DNA of 64,000 nucleotides from VMCP01 sp964415065 (GCA_964415065.1 CAYPYX010000004.1:1-64000); one strand, 5' to 3'. Counted from the first letter of the stretch, positions 9,706 through 18,200 are shown. Notes: generated by a model not told the origin, from the letters alone. Translations and numbers: made by a program.

Positions 9706-10583
9706 TAAAATAACGTATTTCTACCTTGACTGGGGATTTTTCCAAGGTGCGTATATGCTTTGTGCGTNNNNNNNNNNNNNNNNNNNNNNNNNNNNNNNNN
9801 NNNNNNNNNNNNNNNNNNNNNNNNNNNNNNNNNNNNNNNNNNNNNNNNNNNNNNNNNNNNNNNNNNNTCGCCTTTTATTTGTGCAAAATCGCGTGTTCTG
9901 CGCAATAAAGCATTGGCAATACGCGGAGTTCCTCTACTTCGACGGGCAATTTCATACGAAGCTTCATCGTGGATGGGAGTTCGTAAAATTTCCGAACTTC
10001 GACTCACAATTTTGGTCAATAATTCTGCGGTGTAATATTCTAAACGACAATTGATGCCGAATCGTGCACGAAGGGGAGCGGTGAGCAAACCGCTTCGGGT
10101 GGTTGCGCCAACCAATGTGAAGGGCTGCAACGCAATTTGAACACTACGAGCATTCGGACCAGTATCAATCATGATATCAATTCGATAGTCCTCCATAGCA
10201 GAATATAAATACTCTTCAATTACCGGACTCAATCGATGAATTTCATCAATAAATAAAACGTCGCCTTTTTGAAGATTGGTTAACAAACCTGCCAAATCAC
10301 CAGGCTTTTCTAAAACAGGGCCGGAAGTTATTTTTAAAGAACTTCCCAAAGCATTGGCAACAATGTGACTCAAAGTGGTTTTACCCAAACCCGGAGGACC
10401 ATGCAATAAAACGTGATCCAAAGCTTCATCTCGCATTTTAGCCGCTTCAACAAATACACGAAGATTCTCGAGGATTTTTTCTTGTCCCGTGAAATCATCA
10501 AATTCCGCAGGACGAAGAACTTTTTCAAAGTCTTTGTCCTGCTTACTTAAATGTTCGTTATTTGGATTGAGGTTTGGATTCAT
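9705..10583 (-). CDS. ruvB: Holliday junction helicase subunit RuvB, interrupted by gap
   Basis: AAA+ motor of the RuvAB complex that drives branch migration of Holliday junctions. Visible elements are Walker A GPPGLGKT near residue 62, Walker B DEIH in LFIDEIHRLSPVIEEYLYSAMED, the sensor and arginine-finger region GATTRSGLLTAPLRARFG, and the start of the small AAA domain up to RDFAQIKG. The scaffold gap 9768-9867 removes most of the C-terminal winged helix; the frame resumes with THKAYTHLGKIP, normal for the RuvB tail. In homologues about 80 residues lie between these points, so the true gap should be nearer 240 bases than 100. The gene is probably intact in the organism. Confidence 0.93.
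   Translation of the reverse strand: MNPNLNPNNEHLSKQDKDFEKVLRPAEFDDFTGQEKILENLRVFVEAAKMRDEALDHVLLHGPPGLGKTTLSHIVANALGSSLKITSGPVLEKPGDLAGLLTNLQKGDVLFIDEIHRLSPVIEEYLYSAMEDYRIDIMIDTGPNARSVQIALQPFTLVGATTRSGLLTAPLRARFGINCRLEYYTAELLTKIVSRSSEILRTPIHDEASYEIARRSRGTPRIANALLRRTRDFAQIKGXXXXXXXXXXXXXXXXXXXXXXXXXXXXXXXXXXTHKAYTHLGKIPSQGRNTLF
9768..9867. other. Scaffold gap of 100 N inside ruvB
   Basis: Exactly 100 N with non-overlapping flanks. Comparison with the usual RuvB C-terminus suggests that about 240 bases are really missing, so the number of N is a placeholder. Confidence 0.9.
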
Positions 10584-10637
10584 GGAAAGATGATGAGCTG
10601 CTGGAAATTCCTGGATGGTGTATGTATTTCGATGGAT

Positions 10638-11507
10638 TTATTTCTTCACCATTGCTCGAAGACTGGCTTCAACGGAAGGGTTGACTTGGTATAACGGAGG
10701 ACGAACCACGGTTTCGCACAACCCCATTTCGTTTAACATCGTTTTGATTCCGCCGGGACTTCCATCCGCAAAAATTTGAATTGCGGCTGGCATCGTTTGG
10801 TAATGAAGTGTGCGTGCGGTATCCCAATTGCCATTTAAGCACGCTCTAACCATCCCCGAAAATTCCAGAGGAAATGCGTGATTAATAACCGAAATAACAC
10901 CGGATGCTCCAGCAGCCATTAGGGGAAAAGTTAATGCATCATCACCGCTAATCACCAAGAAATCCTGGGGCTTTTGAGCAATGATTTGCATCACTTGTTC
11001 CATGTTTCCACTGGCCTCTTTGGTGGCAATGATTTTAGGAAGTTGTGCCAAACGCAGTTGTGTTTCAGCAGTCATATTGCTGCCCGTTCTTCCGGGTACG
11101 TTGTAAATGATGATAGGAAGGGGACTGCGTTCTGCCAGATATTCATAGTGGCGGAATATCCCTTCTTGATTGGGTTTGTTGTAATACGGACTCACGGAAA
11201 GTATTGCCGAAAACCCTTCGAGGTTGGTATTCTGAAATTCTTCGGCAACAGCTAATGTGTTGTTTCCCCCGATACCTAAAACCAAAGGAACTCTACCGTT
11301 ATTGGCTTCAATAATGCAATCCATTACAGCACGCTTTTCTTCCTTACTGAGTGTTGCGCTCTCGCCAGTGGTACCTAAAACCACTAAATAGTCGGTACCA
11401 TTGCTGATTTGATGTTCTACGATATTAGCTAATGCCGTAAAATCGATACTGTAATCGGATTTAAATGGAGTGATGAGTGCAACTCCGGTGCCTATAAATT
11501 CCTTCAT
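10638..11507 (-). CDS. dapA: 4-hydroxy-tetrahydrodipicolinate synthase
   Basis: TIM-barrel aldolase that condenses pyruvate with aspartate semialdehyde, the first committed step of the diaminopimelate/lysine pathway. Family marks are the GTTGESATL loop near residue 45, the catalytic Tyr in YNVPGRTG and the Schiff-base Lys in IIATKEASGN near residue 163. Length (289 residues) is standard. The ATG at 11507 overlaps the preceding DUF6913 gene by 4 bases (ATGA), which indicates translational coupling in a ligA-DUF6913-dapA operon. Confidence 0.96.
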   Translation of the reverse strand: MKEFIGTGVALITPFKSDYSIDFTALANIVEHQISNGTDYLVVLGTTGESATLSKEEKRAVMDCIIEANNGRVPLVLGIGGNNTLAVAEEFQNTNLEGFSAILSVSPYYNKPNQEGIFRHYEYLAERSPLPIIIYNVPGRTGSNMTAETQLRLAQLPKIIATKEASGNMEQVMQIIAQKPQDFLVISGDDALTFPLMAAGASGVISVINHAFPLEFSGMVRACLNGNWDTARTLHYQTMPAAIQIFADGSPGGIKTMLNEMGLCETVVRPPLYQVNPSVEASLRAMVKK

Positions 11508-12097
11508 GATAGGTGATTGAAAAATGATTTAATACTGCAAATGTACTGATACAAATCGTCATCTTTTGACTCTTTCATCAGGATATTAAAAAACGATTGA
11601 TATTGTGGTTGATAGGGACTGATCGAATGGATAGCATTCGCTTCTGCCGCACATCCCAGCATCGTTAAACCTCCATTGGGATCTAAATTGATGAATAAAT
11701 CCACGTTGCGATTGACCGCTTTTTTTGCTGTTTCTGTTTTGGGGACGCCATAATAGTTGAAGTCTTTCAAAATAAGGTGAGTGGTATCGCTGCCTGAATC
11801 ATTCACAACGGCTTTTGAATCGCGTGTTTGGTACACAATGATGGAATGAACTATTTTGTTGTTCTTGTGTAGATAATCAATAAACTCCAAAATGACCTGT
11901 CTATGTCGCTGAAATTGATAAGCACTCATATACAGTGTGATGTGTTTAAGTTGTTGAAATCCAGGAAGTTTTTGTGGATCTTGACGGTCGTTGGAGTTGG
12001 ATTTGCTGTTTTTTGAAGCAGGCAATCGTTGAGCTGCATACTTGGTTTTAAGTAAACTCAATTTCCATTTGGGTATATTAAGACTGGGAGTTTCCAT
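11504..12097 (-). CDS. DUF6913 family protein
   Basis: 197-residue soluble protein that I assign to DUF6913, a Bacteroidota family of unknown function often found near dapA and ligA. There is no signal peptide or membrane helix. A Ser/Asn/Lys-rich stretch at residues 22-45 (around PASKNSKSNSNDRQDP) looks like a low-complexity insertion. The folded part contains DFNYYGVPKTETAKKAVNRN and VDLFINLDPNGGLTMLGCAAEA, which recalls family members. It overlaps ligA by 20 bases and dapA by 4 bases, so it lies firmly inside one operon. Confidence 0.75.
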   Translation of the reverse strand: METPSLNIPKWKLSLLKTKYAAQRLPASKNSKSNSNDRQDPQKLPGFQQLKHITLYMSAYQFQRHRQVILEFIDYLHKNNKIVHSIIVYQTRDSKAVVNDSGSDTTHLILKDFNYYGVPKTETAKKAVNRNVDLFINLDPNGGLTMLGCAAEANAIHSISPYQPQYQSFFNILMKESKDDDLYQYICSIKSFFNHLS

Positions 12098-14093
12098 GGA
12101 TCATTTGAATTAAATCGTCTTCAGAAATTAAAGGTACGCCTAATTTTTCAGCTTTTTCCAATTTTGAGGGACCAATGCCGGATCCAGCTATCAAAAAATG
12201 GGTTTTAGAAGTTACGCCAGAGGCCATTTTACCGCCGTGTTGTTCCACCAATTCTTTGAGTTCATCGCGTGAATATTTTTCAAAAACACCGGAAATAACA
12301 AACGATTTTCCTTGAAGTGAATCACCCAGTTTTTCTTGTAAAACAGCTTCGAATTGTAAACCTGCATTTCTTAATCGTTCAACCAATTCCCGATGTTTCG
12401 GCTCCTTGAAATAGGCAACAACCGTTTCTGCAATACGTTCTCCAATTTCGTCAATGGCAATCAATTCCTCCAAAGTTGCAGACATTAATTTATCAATGCT
12501 TATTAATGCTGTGGCTAATTTTTTAGCGACCGTTTCACCCACATAACGTATTCCCATGGCAAACAAAACACGTTCAAACGGTTGAGACTTGCTCTCTTCA
12601 ATGCCTCGAATAATATTACTGGCTAATTTGTCGCCCATGCGATCCAACTGCAATAAATCCTCTAATTTCAATTCATAAAAATCCGCAATATCTTTCACCA
12701 AATCATGGCGATACAGCGTTTCGCATAACTCACTTCCAACCGATTGAATGTCCATGGCTTTTCTGCCAATGAAATGTTCCAATTTTCCAACCACTTGCGG
12801 TGGACAAAATTCATCGTTAGGGCAGTAGTGTTGGGCTTCGCCTTCTTGTCGAATCAGTTCCGAGTTGCATTCCGGACAATGAGTTATGTAGTTTAAGGGG
12901 ACAGAATTCGTAGGTCTCAACGCAAAATCTACACCCACAATTTTAGGAATGATTTCACCTCCTTTTTCCACAAATACCGTGTCGCCTAAACGGATATCCA
13001 AACGCTGCATTTCGTTGGCATTGTGTAAACTAGCGCGTTTTACCGTAGTGCCAAGCAAAGCAACCGGTTGAAGTTCTGCTACAGGAGTGATGGCGCCGGT
13101 TCGACCCACCTGGTACGTAATGCCCAACAAGGGAGTGGAAGCGGTTTCAGTTTGAAATTTATATGCAATGGCCCAACGGGGAGTTTTCGCTGTAAAACCA
13201 AGTTCTTCCTGAAGTCGTTTGTCGTTTACTTTAATAACAACCCCGTCGGTATCAAAACTCAATTCATGTCGTTTCTCATCCCACTCATGCAGGAAGGAAA
13301 GTACTTCGTCAATACCTAGACATTTTTTGGCTGTTTGAGGAACGGGTAAGTTCCAAGATTTTGCTGATTCTAAGGTTTCCCAATGGGTGGAGTATCGATT
13401 TTCGTCTTCGTAAAGTTGATATAAAAAAATATCGAGCGGACGTTTAGCTACTTCTGCGCTGTCTTTAATTTTAAGCGAACCAGATGCTACATTTCGGGGA
13501 TTTGCGTATGGGGTTTCACCTGCTTCTAAACGAATTTGATTGAGGCGTTCAAAACCTTTGCGATGCATAAAAATTTCTCCGCGTATTTCAAAGGATTGAG
13601 GAAAATTCCCGCGTATGATTTTGGGTAAATTACGAATGGTTTTTACGTTTTCGGTAACCACATCGCCTTGGATTCCATCGCCACGAGTAACGGCCTGAAC
13701 CAATTGTCCGTTTTCGTAAAAAACGGAAATAGCCAGTCCATCAATTTTAAGTTCACACACATATTCAATTTGTTCCAAACCGGTAGATTTTCGGGTACGT
13801 TCATCGAAATCGCGCAATTCAGATTCATTGTACGTATTGCCTAATGAAAGCATGGGCCTGCGGTGTTTAATGGTTTGAAAACCATCAATAACGGTGCCTC
13901 CTACTTTTTGGGTAGGGCTTTCTGGGGATGCTAATTCGGGGAATTGTTGCTCTAAGTGCTCCAGTTCTTTGAGGAGTTGGTCGAACTCAAAATCGGAAAT
14001 GGAGGGCTCGGAAAGAACATAATAGCGGTAATTGTGATTGCGTAATTCGTTGGTTAATTGTTGAATACGAAGTTGTGCTTCGGCAGAATTCAT
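12078..14093 (-). CDS. ligA: NAD-dependent DNA ligase
   Basis: Seals nicks in duplex DNA during replication and repair using NAD. The adenylation motif CELKIDG places the active-site Lys near residue 116. The OB fold and the four-cysteine zinc finger (CPECNSEL...HYCPNDEFCPPQ) follow, then helix-hairpin-helix repeats (LDRMGDKLASNIIRGIEESK, IDEIGERIAETVVAYF) and a C-terminal BRCT domain (GKSFVISGVFEKYSRDELKEL). Length (671 residues) is typical. The ATG at 14093 is directly preceded by TTTCGGGGGAT, a copy of the repeated short element. First gene of the ligA-DUF6913-dapA run. Confidence 0.97.
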   Translation of the reverse strand: MNSAEAQLRIQQLTNELRNHNYRYYVLSEPSISDFEFDQLLKELEHLEQQFPELASPESPTQKVGGTVIDGFQTIKHRRPMLSLGNTYNESELRDFDERTRKSTGLEQIEYVCELKIDGLAISVFYENGQLVQAVTRGDGIQGDVVTENVKTIRNLPKIIRGNFPQSFEIRGEIFMHRKGFERLNQIRLEAGETPYANPRNVASGSLKIKDSAEVAKRPLDIFLYQLYEDENRYSTHWETLESAKSWNLPVPQTAKKCLGIDEVLSFLHEWDEKRHELSFDTDGVVIKVNDKRLQEELGFTAKTPRWAIAYKFQTETASTPLLGITYQVGRTGAITPVAELQPVALLGTTVKRASLHNANEMQRLDIRLGDTVFVEKGGEIIPKIVGVDFALRPTNSVPLNYITHCPECNSELIRQEGEAQHYCPNDEFCPPQVVGKLEHFIGRKAMDIQSVGSELCETLYRHDLVKDIADFYELKLEDLLQLDRMGDKLASNIIRGIEESKSQPFERVLFAMGIRYVGETVAKKLATALISIDKLMSATLEELIAIDEIGERIAETVVAYFKEPKHRELVERLRNAGLQFEAVLQEKLGDSLQGKSFVISGVFEKYSRDELKELVEQHGGKMASGVTSKTHFLIAGSGIGPSKLEKAEKLGVPLISEDDLIQMIHGNSQS

Positions 14094-14226
14094 ATCCCCC
14101 GAAACTACAAAAATCTTGGGTGAAATAGAAAGAATATACCCATATTTTATCGGTATTTATTCACATTTAGACGGGTTATCGTGAACAAACGATAGAAATT
14201 CCAATATTTATATAGTACTTTGAAAC

Positions 14227-14733
14227 ATGGAAATCAATAAAATTGCCCCACAACGAGTAGTGAGTCTATCGTATTCGTTGACTTTAAACAACGGAGAACT
14301 TGCAGACCACGCTTCTGAGGAGCAACCGTTGATGTTTATTCACGGTATTGGTCAAACATTACCTGCTTTCGATGAAAAGTTGGATGGTTTGGCCGTGGGA
14401 GATACATTTTCTTTTACTCTTACAGCAGAAGAAGGTTATGGTGAAGCAAGCGACCAGTACATGGTTGAATTGCCAAAAAATATTTTTGAAGGGGAGGACG
14501 TACCTGCTGATATTCTTCAAATTGGTGCAATTTTACCAATGCAAGATCAAGACGGCAATCCTATGGATGGCAAAGTGGTTGAAATTACCGATAGCACTGT
14601 TATGATGGATTTTAATCATCCGTTAGCGGGTGAAGCATTGAGCTTTGAAGGTAAGGTATTAGCAGTGCGCGAAGCAACCGAAGAAGAATTGGATCATGGT
14701 CACGTTCATGGTCCTGGTGGACACCACCACTAA
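14227..14733 (+). CDS. FKBP-type peptidyl-prolyl isomerase, SlyD-like
   Basis: Prolyl cis-trans isomerase and folding helper of the SlyD type, expected in the cytoplasm. The FKBP half-sites FIHGIGQTLPAFDEKLDGLAVGD and EEGYGEASDQYMVELPKNIFE flank an insert-in-flap domain (ADILQIGAILPMQDQDGNPM). The C-terminus is His-rich (DHGHVHGPGGHHH), which in SlyD binds nickel and other metals. Length 168 residues. It is divergent from ligA, with 133 bases between the start codons, and appears to be a single-gene unit. Confidence 0.92.
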   Translation: MEINKIAPQRVVSLSYSLTLNNGELADHASEEQPLMFIHGIGQTLPAFDEKLDGLAVGDTFSFTLTAEEGYGEASDQYMVELPKNIFEGEDVPADILQIGAILPMQDQDGNPMDGKVVEITDSTVMMDFNHPLAGEALSFEGKVLAVREATEEELDHGHVHGPGGHHH

Positions 14734-14830
14734 TTGAGCATTTTACGTGAGTAGAAAAATTTCATCCCGTGTTCAGAGGATGGAATTTGGATAGTTTAAA
14801 TGTTCATGCCTGCAAAACTGAATCTTTCGA

Positions 14831-15334
14831 ATGATTAGTCCTAAAAATAACAAAATTAGGTTAGTTGTATATTTCGACGGTGTATGCAACCTGTGTAATT
14901 TTTGGGTGAAGTGGATTCGGAAAATTGATCGTAAATCTCGTTTTGAATTGCGTTCATTGCAGTCGGCAGAGGGAAAGGAATTTATTAAAAAGTATCAAAT
15001 GGAATCCGGCCTTGCGCCGGATTCTGTTGTTTACCATAAGGTGGTATTAAGCAATTTGAATTTAAACAACAGAGAATTGAGCGGGGTGGAAGCGATTGAT
15101 AGGGAGAATTCGGATGCAGCTGAATTGAAGTCGGAGGGTAATCATCGGGTGGTAAAAGAACAAGTTTATTTTGAATCCAACGCGGTTTTGAATATCCTAA
15201 AGGATTCAGGCTTTGTGGGGAAGACCGTTTATTGGCTACTTCGATTAATACCCAAATTCATACGCGATGCGGCATATCGTTGGGTGGCACGCAACCGCTA
15301 CAAGTGGTTCGGTACGTGTGAATTGAAGAGATAG
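14831..15334 (+). CDS. DCC family (DUF393) thiol-disulfide protein with insertion
   Basis: Member of the DCC/DUF393 family of putative thiol-disulfide oxidoreductases, named for the DxxCxxC motif, here DGVCNLC near residue 16. The conserved C-terminal AYRWVARNRYKWFG is present. Between DSVVYHK and YFESNAVL the protein carries about 35 extra hydrophilic residues (LNLNNRELSGVEAIDRENSD and on) that normal family members lack, one of several low-complexity insertions in this window. The last 66 bases of the gene are the first copy of a 79-base tandem repeat that continues downstream. Confidence 0.85.
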   Translation: MISPKNNKIRLVVYFDGVCNLCNFWVKWIRKIDRKSRFELRSLQSAEGKEFIKKYQMESGLAPDSVVYHKVVLSNLNLNNRELSGVEAIDRENSDAAELKSEGNHRVVKEQVYFESNAVLNILKDSGFVGKTVYWLLRLIPKFIRDAAYRWVARNRYKWFGTCELKR

Positions 15335-15640
15335 GATTTTAAGTAATGCGGCATATCGTTGGGTGGCACGCAATCGCTACAAGTGGTTCGGTACGTGTGA
15401 ATTGAAGAGATAGGATTTTAAGTAATGCGNNNNNNNNNNNNNNNNNNNNNNNNNNNNNNNNNNNNNNNNNNNNNNNNNNNNNNNNNNNNNNNNNNNNNNN
15501 NNNNNNNNNNNNNNNNNNNNNNNNNNNNNCGCTACAAGTGGTTCGGTACGTGTGAATTGAAGAGATAGGATTTTAAGTAATGCGGCATATCGTTGGGTGG
15601 CACGCAATCGCTACAAGTGGTTCGGTACGTGTGAATTGAA
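15269..15640 (+). repeat. 79-bp tandem repeat duplicating the 3' end of the DCC gene
   Basis: The unit starts GCGGCATATCGTTGGGTGG at 15269, 15348, 15427 (running into the gap) and 15582. Copy 1 encodes the last 22 codons of the DCC protein; the others are non-coding duplicates carrying CAATCGC where copy 1 has CAACCGC. The last copy is truncated at 15640. Because 15375-15429 and 15530-15584 are the same 55 bases, the gap is an assembler join and at least three copies exist. The true number is unresolved. Confidence 0.9.
15430..15529. other. Artefactual scaffold gap inside tandem repeat
   Basis: 100 N between two identical 55-base contig ends (15375-15429 equals 15530-15584). This pattern fits a de Bruijn assembly with k of 55 that could not traverse a repeat of 79 bases. 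The minimal true sequence lacks the N run and one copy of the overlap, unless more repeat units exist. Confidence 0.9.
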
Positions 15641-15731
15641 ACCTTAGATTCGGATAGTGATAATTATTTGAGTTTAGATGATAGAATCAATAAATTGATG
15701 TATTATTGAAACTTACAACAAAAATAACGCT

Positions 15732-16076
15732 ATGGAATCAAGTAAAGTTGACATGTTTTTAATGACCAATTCGAAGTTTTTCGAAAGTCATCAGCTCCCC
15801 GCAATTCGCGAACAATTATTGAATTTAGACGAATCCAAAATGATTAACATTCAGATGATTGAATTCAAGGATCCTACTACTATTTTAATTGTATCTATTT
15901 TAGCAGGTGCTTTGGGTATTGATCGTTTTATGATTGGTGATACCGGTATGGGTGTAGGTAAGCTTTTAACCTTAGGAGGTTGCGGAATTTGGTCGATTGT
16001 TGACTTATTTCTGATTATGGGCGCAACCCGTCAAAAGAATATGGAGCGTCTTCAAAATGTTTTATTAATGTCATAA
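15732..16076 (+). CDS. TM2 domain-containing membrane protein
   Basis: Small membrane protein with a TM2 domain: two helices (residues about 53-71 and 78-97) joined by a short loop. The typical segment is ILAGALGIDRFMIGDTGMGVGKLLTLGGCGIWSIVDLFLIMG, read here across residues 57-99. The 45-residue N-terminal part is hydrophilic (KVDMFLMTNSKFFESHQLPAIREQ) and is shared by many Bacteroidota TM2 proteins. Function is unknown. It stands alone between the repeat tract and the DUF2752 gene. Confidence 0.88.
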   Translation: MESSKVDMFLMTNSKFFESHQLPAIREQLLNLDESKMINIQMIEFKDPTTILIVSILAGALGIDRFMIGDTGMGVGKLLTLGGCGIWSIVDLFLIMGATRQKNMERLQNVLLMS

Positions 16077-16241
16077 AACTACAACGATTATTTTTGCTGA
16101 GGCAGTACCGAGCATTTACAAAATGTTCTTGTAATGTGAGTATGTTTTTACCTATTGCGCAAGTAAATAGAGCATGTATTGAATGTATGTTGCTGTAATA
16201 GCTCACGCTTTAGTTAGTTGCACCGGCAATTATAAATTTTA

Positions 16242-16676
16242 ATGTTCGCGAAAGCACGATTTTATCGAATCACCCAACGAATTTGGCTATTGGCCTTTCT
16301 TTTGGTGATTTTGGCAATCGGCTTTCGCGATTTTATTTTGGGCCAATCCACCATTTGCTGGATTAAGGGCATCACGGGAAAGGAATGTCCTAGTTGTGGA
16401 TCTACACGTGCTGTTTTGGCATTTCTTTATGGCGATTTCACGCATTCTTTTCGATTGAATTTTTTAGGATTTTCAGCTACGCTTCTTTGGTGTCTTTTTC
16501 CATTCATCCGTTTGTATGAATGGGTTACCTCAAACACTTTCTTGTTTGAGTTTTATCAATGGATTCAACTTCAACTTAAGAAAACCTGGGTTCGAATATT
16601 TGTATTTTGTTTGATTCTGATGTATTGGATTTATTTTTATTCCATCAATGTGAAGTATATTCAATTGCATGGTTAG
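16242..16676 (+). CDS. DUF2752 family membrane protein
   Basis: 144-residue integral membrane protein of the DUF2752 family. The family mark is the cysteine motif ECPSCGSTRAVLAFLYGDF near residue 48, preceded by a first helix (residues about 13-28). Two more helices follow, around 70-88 and 112-135. The Cys pair could bind a metal or react as a thiol, but the role is unknown. In Bacteroidota this family often lies near TM2 and DUF4870 genes, as it does here. Confidence 0.85.
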   Translation: MFAKARFYRITQRIWLLAFLLVILAIGFRDFILGQSTICWIKGITGKECPSCGSTRAVLAFLYGDFTHSFRLNFLGFSATLLWCLFPFIRLYEWVTSNTFLFEFYQWIQLQLKKTWVRIFVFCLILMYWIYFYSINVKYIQLHG

Positions 16677-16871
16677 GAGTGTGGAGGAATATCAATAGGT
16701 TAAATCATTTTCAAATGGATCGATAATTATGCATACGATGTACAAATTGTGGATTATCATTAATTAATCAGATATGGAAAAGCTAAAAAACCCGAATCGA
16801 GCTAGTTTTATTATTTCTGTAAGTTTGCAAACATCCTAATGGATTGCGCAAAAAAATAGCTAAATTTTTAA

Positions 16872-16901
16872 TTCCCGTTTCGGGAACTTTTTATATCTTT
16901 G
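16872..16901 (+). promoter_or_regulatory. higBA promoter with palindromic operator
   Basis: TTCCCG-TTT-CGGGAA at 16872-16886 is a perfect 6+6 palindrome. It is followed by TATCTTTG at 16894-16901, a match to the TAnnTTTG -7 box. The palindrome occupies the spacer between the -33 and -7 positions, where a HigA-type antitoxin would be expected to repress. The toxin start lies about 16 bases after the -7 box. Confidence 0.6.
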
Positions 16902-16916
16902 TATAAAACTAAAGAA

Positions 16917-17210
16917 TTGAGGATAATTTCAAAAAAAATATTGCGGATTTTTTGGGAGTCTCATCCTGATTCAGAACAACAACTAAAATCTTGGTTTCAA
17001 GAAACAAGCAGTGCCCAATGGAAAACTCCAAATGACGTGAAAAGAGAATTTCCGAGTGCTAGTATTTTAAATGACAATCGAATTGTATTCAATATAAAGG
17101 GAAACAATTACAGATTAATTGTTAAAATAAATTACAACCATCAAATGATTTGGATTCGATTTATTGGAACTCATGCCGAATATGATAAGATTAATGCTAA
17201 CTTAATATAA
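16917..17210 (+). CDS. higB: HigB-type mRNA interferase toxin
   Basis: RelE-superfamily toxin of the HigB type, expected to cleave mRNA on translating ribosomes. The sequence LRIISKKILRIFWESHPDSEQQLKSWF at the start and YRLIVKINYNHQMIWIRFIGTHAEYDKI near the end match the HigB family. An open frame also allows a TTG at 16899, but that codon lies inside the -7 box. The TTG at 16917 gives the usual family N-terminus (M-RIISKK) and is preferred. No ATG is available, so the toxin probably starts at a weak TTG. The antitoxin gene follows 5 bases later. Confidence 0.85.
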   Translation: MRIISKKILRIFWESHPDSEQQLKSWFQETSSAQWKTPNDVKREFPSASILNDNRIVFNIKGNNYRLIVKINYNHQMIWIRFIGTHAEYDKINANLI

Positions 17211-17215
17211 ATGCC

Positions 17216-17572
17216 ATGGAAATAAAGCCTATAAAAAACGAAAAAGATTATAATGAAGCTTTGGAGCGATTAGAAGTTATTTTCGATGCGAAACTTGGAA
17301 CACCAGAAAGTGATGAGCTGGAAGTTCTTGGAATCCTAATTGAGAAATATGAAGATATGCATTTTCCAATCGGTTTGCCTGATCCAATTGAAGCAATTAA
17401 GTTTAGAATGGAGCAAATGGGCTATAATCAAAGTGACTTAGCAAAAATTGTAGGCTTGAAAAGTAGGGCAAGTGAAATATTGAATCGAAAAAGAAAACTT
17501 TCTTTGGAAATGATTCGTCAACTTCATGAGAGACTGAATATTCCTACTGACGTATTAATTCAAACCTACTGA
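17216..17572 (+). CDS. higA: HigA-type antitoxin with HTH domain
   Basis: Antitoxin and autorepressor paired with the HigB-type toxin 5 bases upstream. Residues 1-60 form an acidic helical part, with a conserved-type segment ELEVLGILIEKYEDMHFPIGLPDPIEAIKFRMEQ. Residues about 68-110 are a Cro/C1-type helix-turn-helix (YNQSDLAKIVGLKSRASEILNRKRKLSLEMIRQLHERLNIP). Length 118 residues fits HigA. The toxin-first order is the usual arrangement for higBA. The palindrome at 16872-16886 is the likely binding site. Confidence 0.9.
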   Translation: MEIKPIKNEKDYNEALERLEVIFDAKLGTPESDELEVLGILIEKYEDMHFPIGLPDPIEAIKFRMEQMGYNQSDLAKIVGLKSRASEILNRKRKLSLEMIRQLHERLNIPTDVLIQTY

Positions 17573-17637
17573 TTAAAGTAATTGCGTTGATATCAGTTAC
17601 TTGATTTTGCTTTTCGGTGGATGTTCGTTAAGTTTGG

Positions 17638-18090
17638 ATGTTTATGAAAAACGAACTGATTCCACAGTCATCCGAGCACGAGCGCGAATACGCGTCTAAC
17701 GGATATATTATGTCGCTTGTTGCAGTGATGGCTGGCTTACCTATTCCAATTGTAAATTTAATTGCCTCACTGATATTTTTCTTAGCCAATCGAAAAGCAA
17801 CTTATTTTGTTCGTTGGCACTCTACACAAGCGTTGCTCAGTCAATTATCAGTGGTTGGTTTTAATAGTGCCGCTTTTTGGTGGACAATTTCTATATTTTT
17901 TCTCCACGAAAAGGATGTAAACAACGATTACCTCGCGTATGTTATTGCTGTTGTTGTATTGAATCTTTTGGAATTGATTGGAACTATTATTGCCGCGGTT
18001 CGCGTTCGTAAAGGCATTCATTATCGAATTTTTATTATTGCAGAATTCACGGATATGTTTGTTAAAGCACCTTCTGAGCAAACTAATTGA
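17638..18090 (+). CDS. DUF4870/Tic20-like membrane protein
   Basis: 150-residue membrane protein with four predicted helices (about residues 23-52, 60-85, 97-120 and a C-terminal amphipathic part). The HSTQALLSQLSVVGFNSAAFW segment following an ATYFVRWH motif matches the DUF4870/Tic20-like layout, in which FHxxQAL is typical. Function unknown. The start could be ATG 17638 or ATG 17644; the second removes two residues. The stop lies in the first unit of a degenerate repeat tract. Confidence 0.7.
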   Translation: MFMKNELIPQSSEHEREYASNGYIMSLVAVMAGLPIPIVNLIASLIFFLANRKATYFVRWHSTQALLSQLSVVGFNSAAFWWTISIFFLHEKDVNNDYLAYVIAVVVLNLLELIGTIIAAVRVRKGIHYRIFIIAEFTDMFVKAPSEQTN

Positions 18091-18200
18091 AGCGTTTTGC
18101 CTTCTGTGCAACCTAGTGTAGGTTAATTACCTTCTGAACAAACTAACAAATAGTAGGTAATTCGTGTTAGTGCAAGCTAATTGCCCTCTGAGCAACCTTA
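18070..18200. repeat. Degenerate CCTTCTGwGCAAaCTA repeats
   Basis: Four related units start at 18070, 18100, 18130 and 18184: CCTTCTGAGCAAACTAATTG, CCTTCTGTGCAACCTAGTG, CCTTCTGAACAAACTAAC and CCCTCTGAGCAACC. The first three are spaced exactly 30 bases apart. The first unit overlaps the end of the DUF4870-like gene, the rest are intergenic. Confidence 0.7.

Noticed and set aside
14755..14795. TTCATCC/GGATGGAA stem after the SlyD-like gene as a terminator
   Set aside because: The stem is short with few G-C pairs and no U-tract follows.
15377..15607. Minus-strand open frame across the repeat and gap
   Set aside because: It consists of 79-base repeat sequence and N, with no independent support.
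9661..18200. CRISPR array
   Set aside because: The tandem repeats at 9661, 15269 and 18070 lack unique spacers of constant length, and no cas gene is present.
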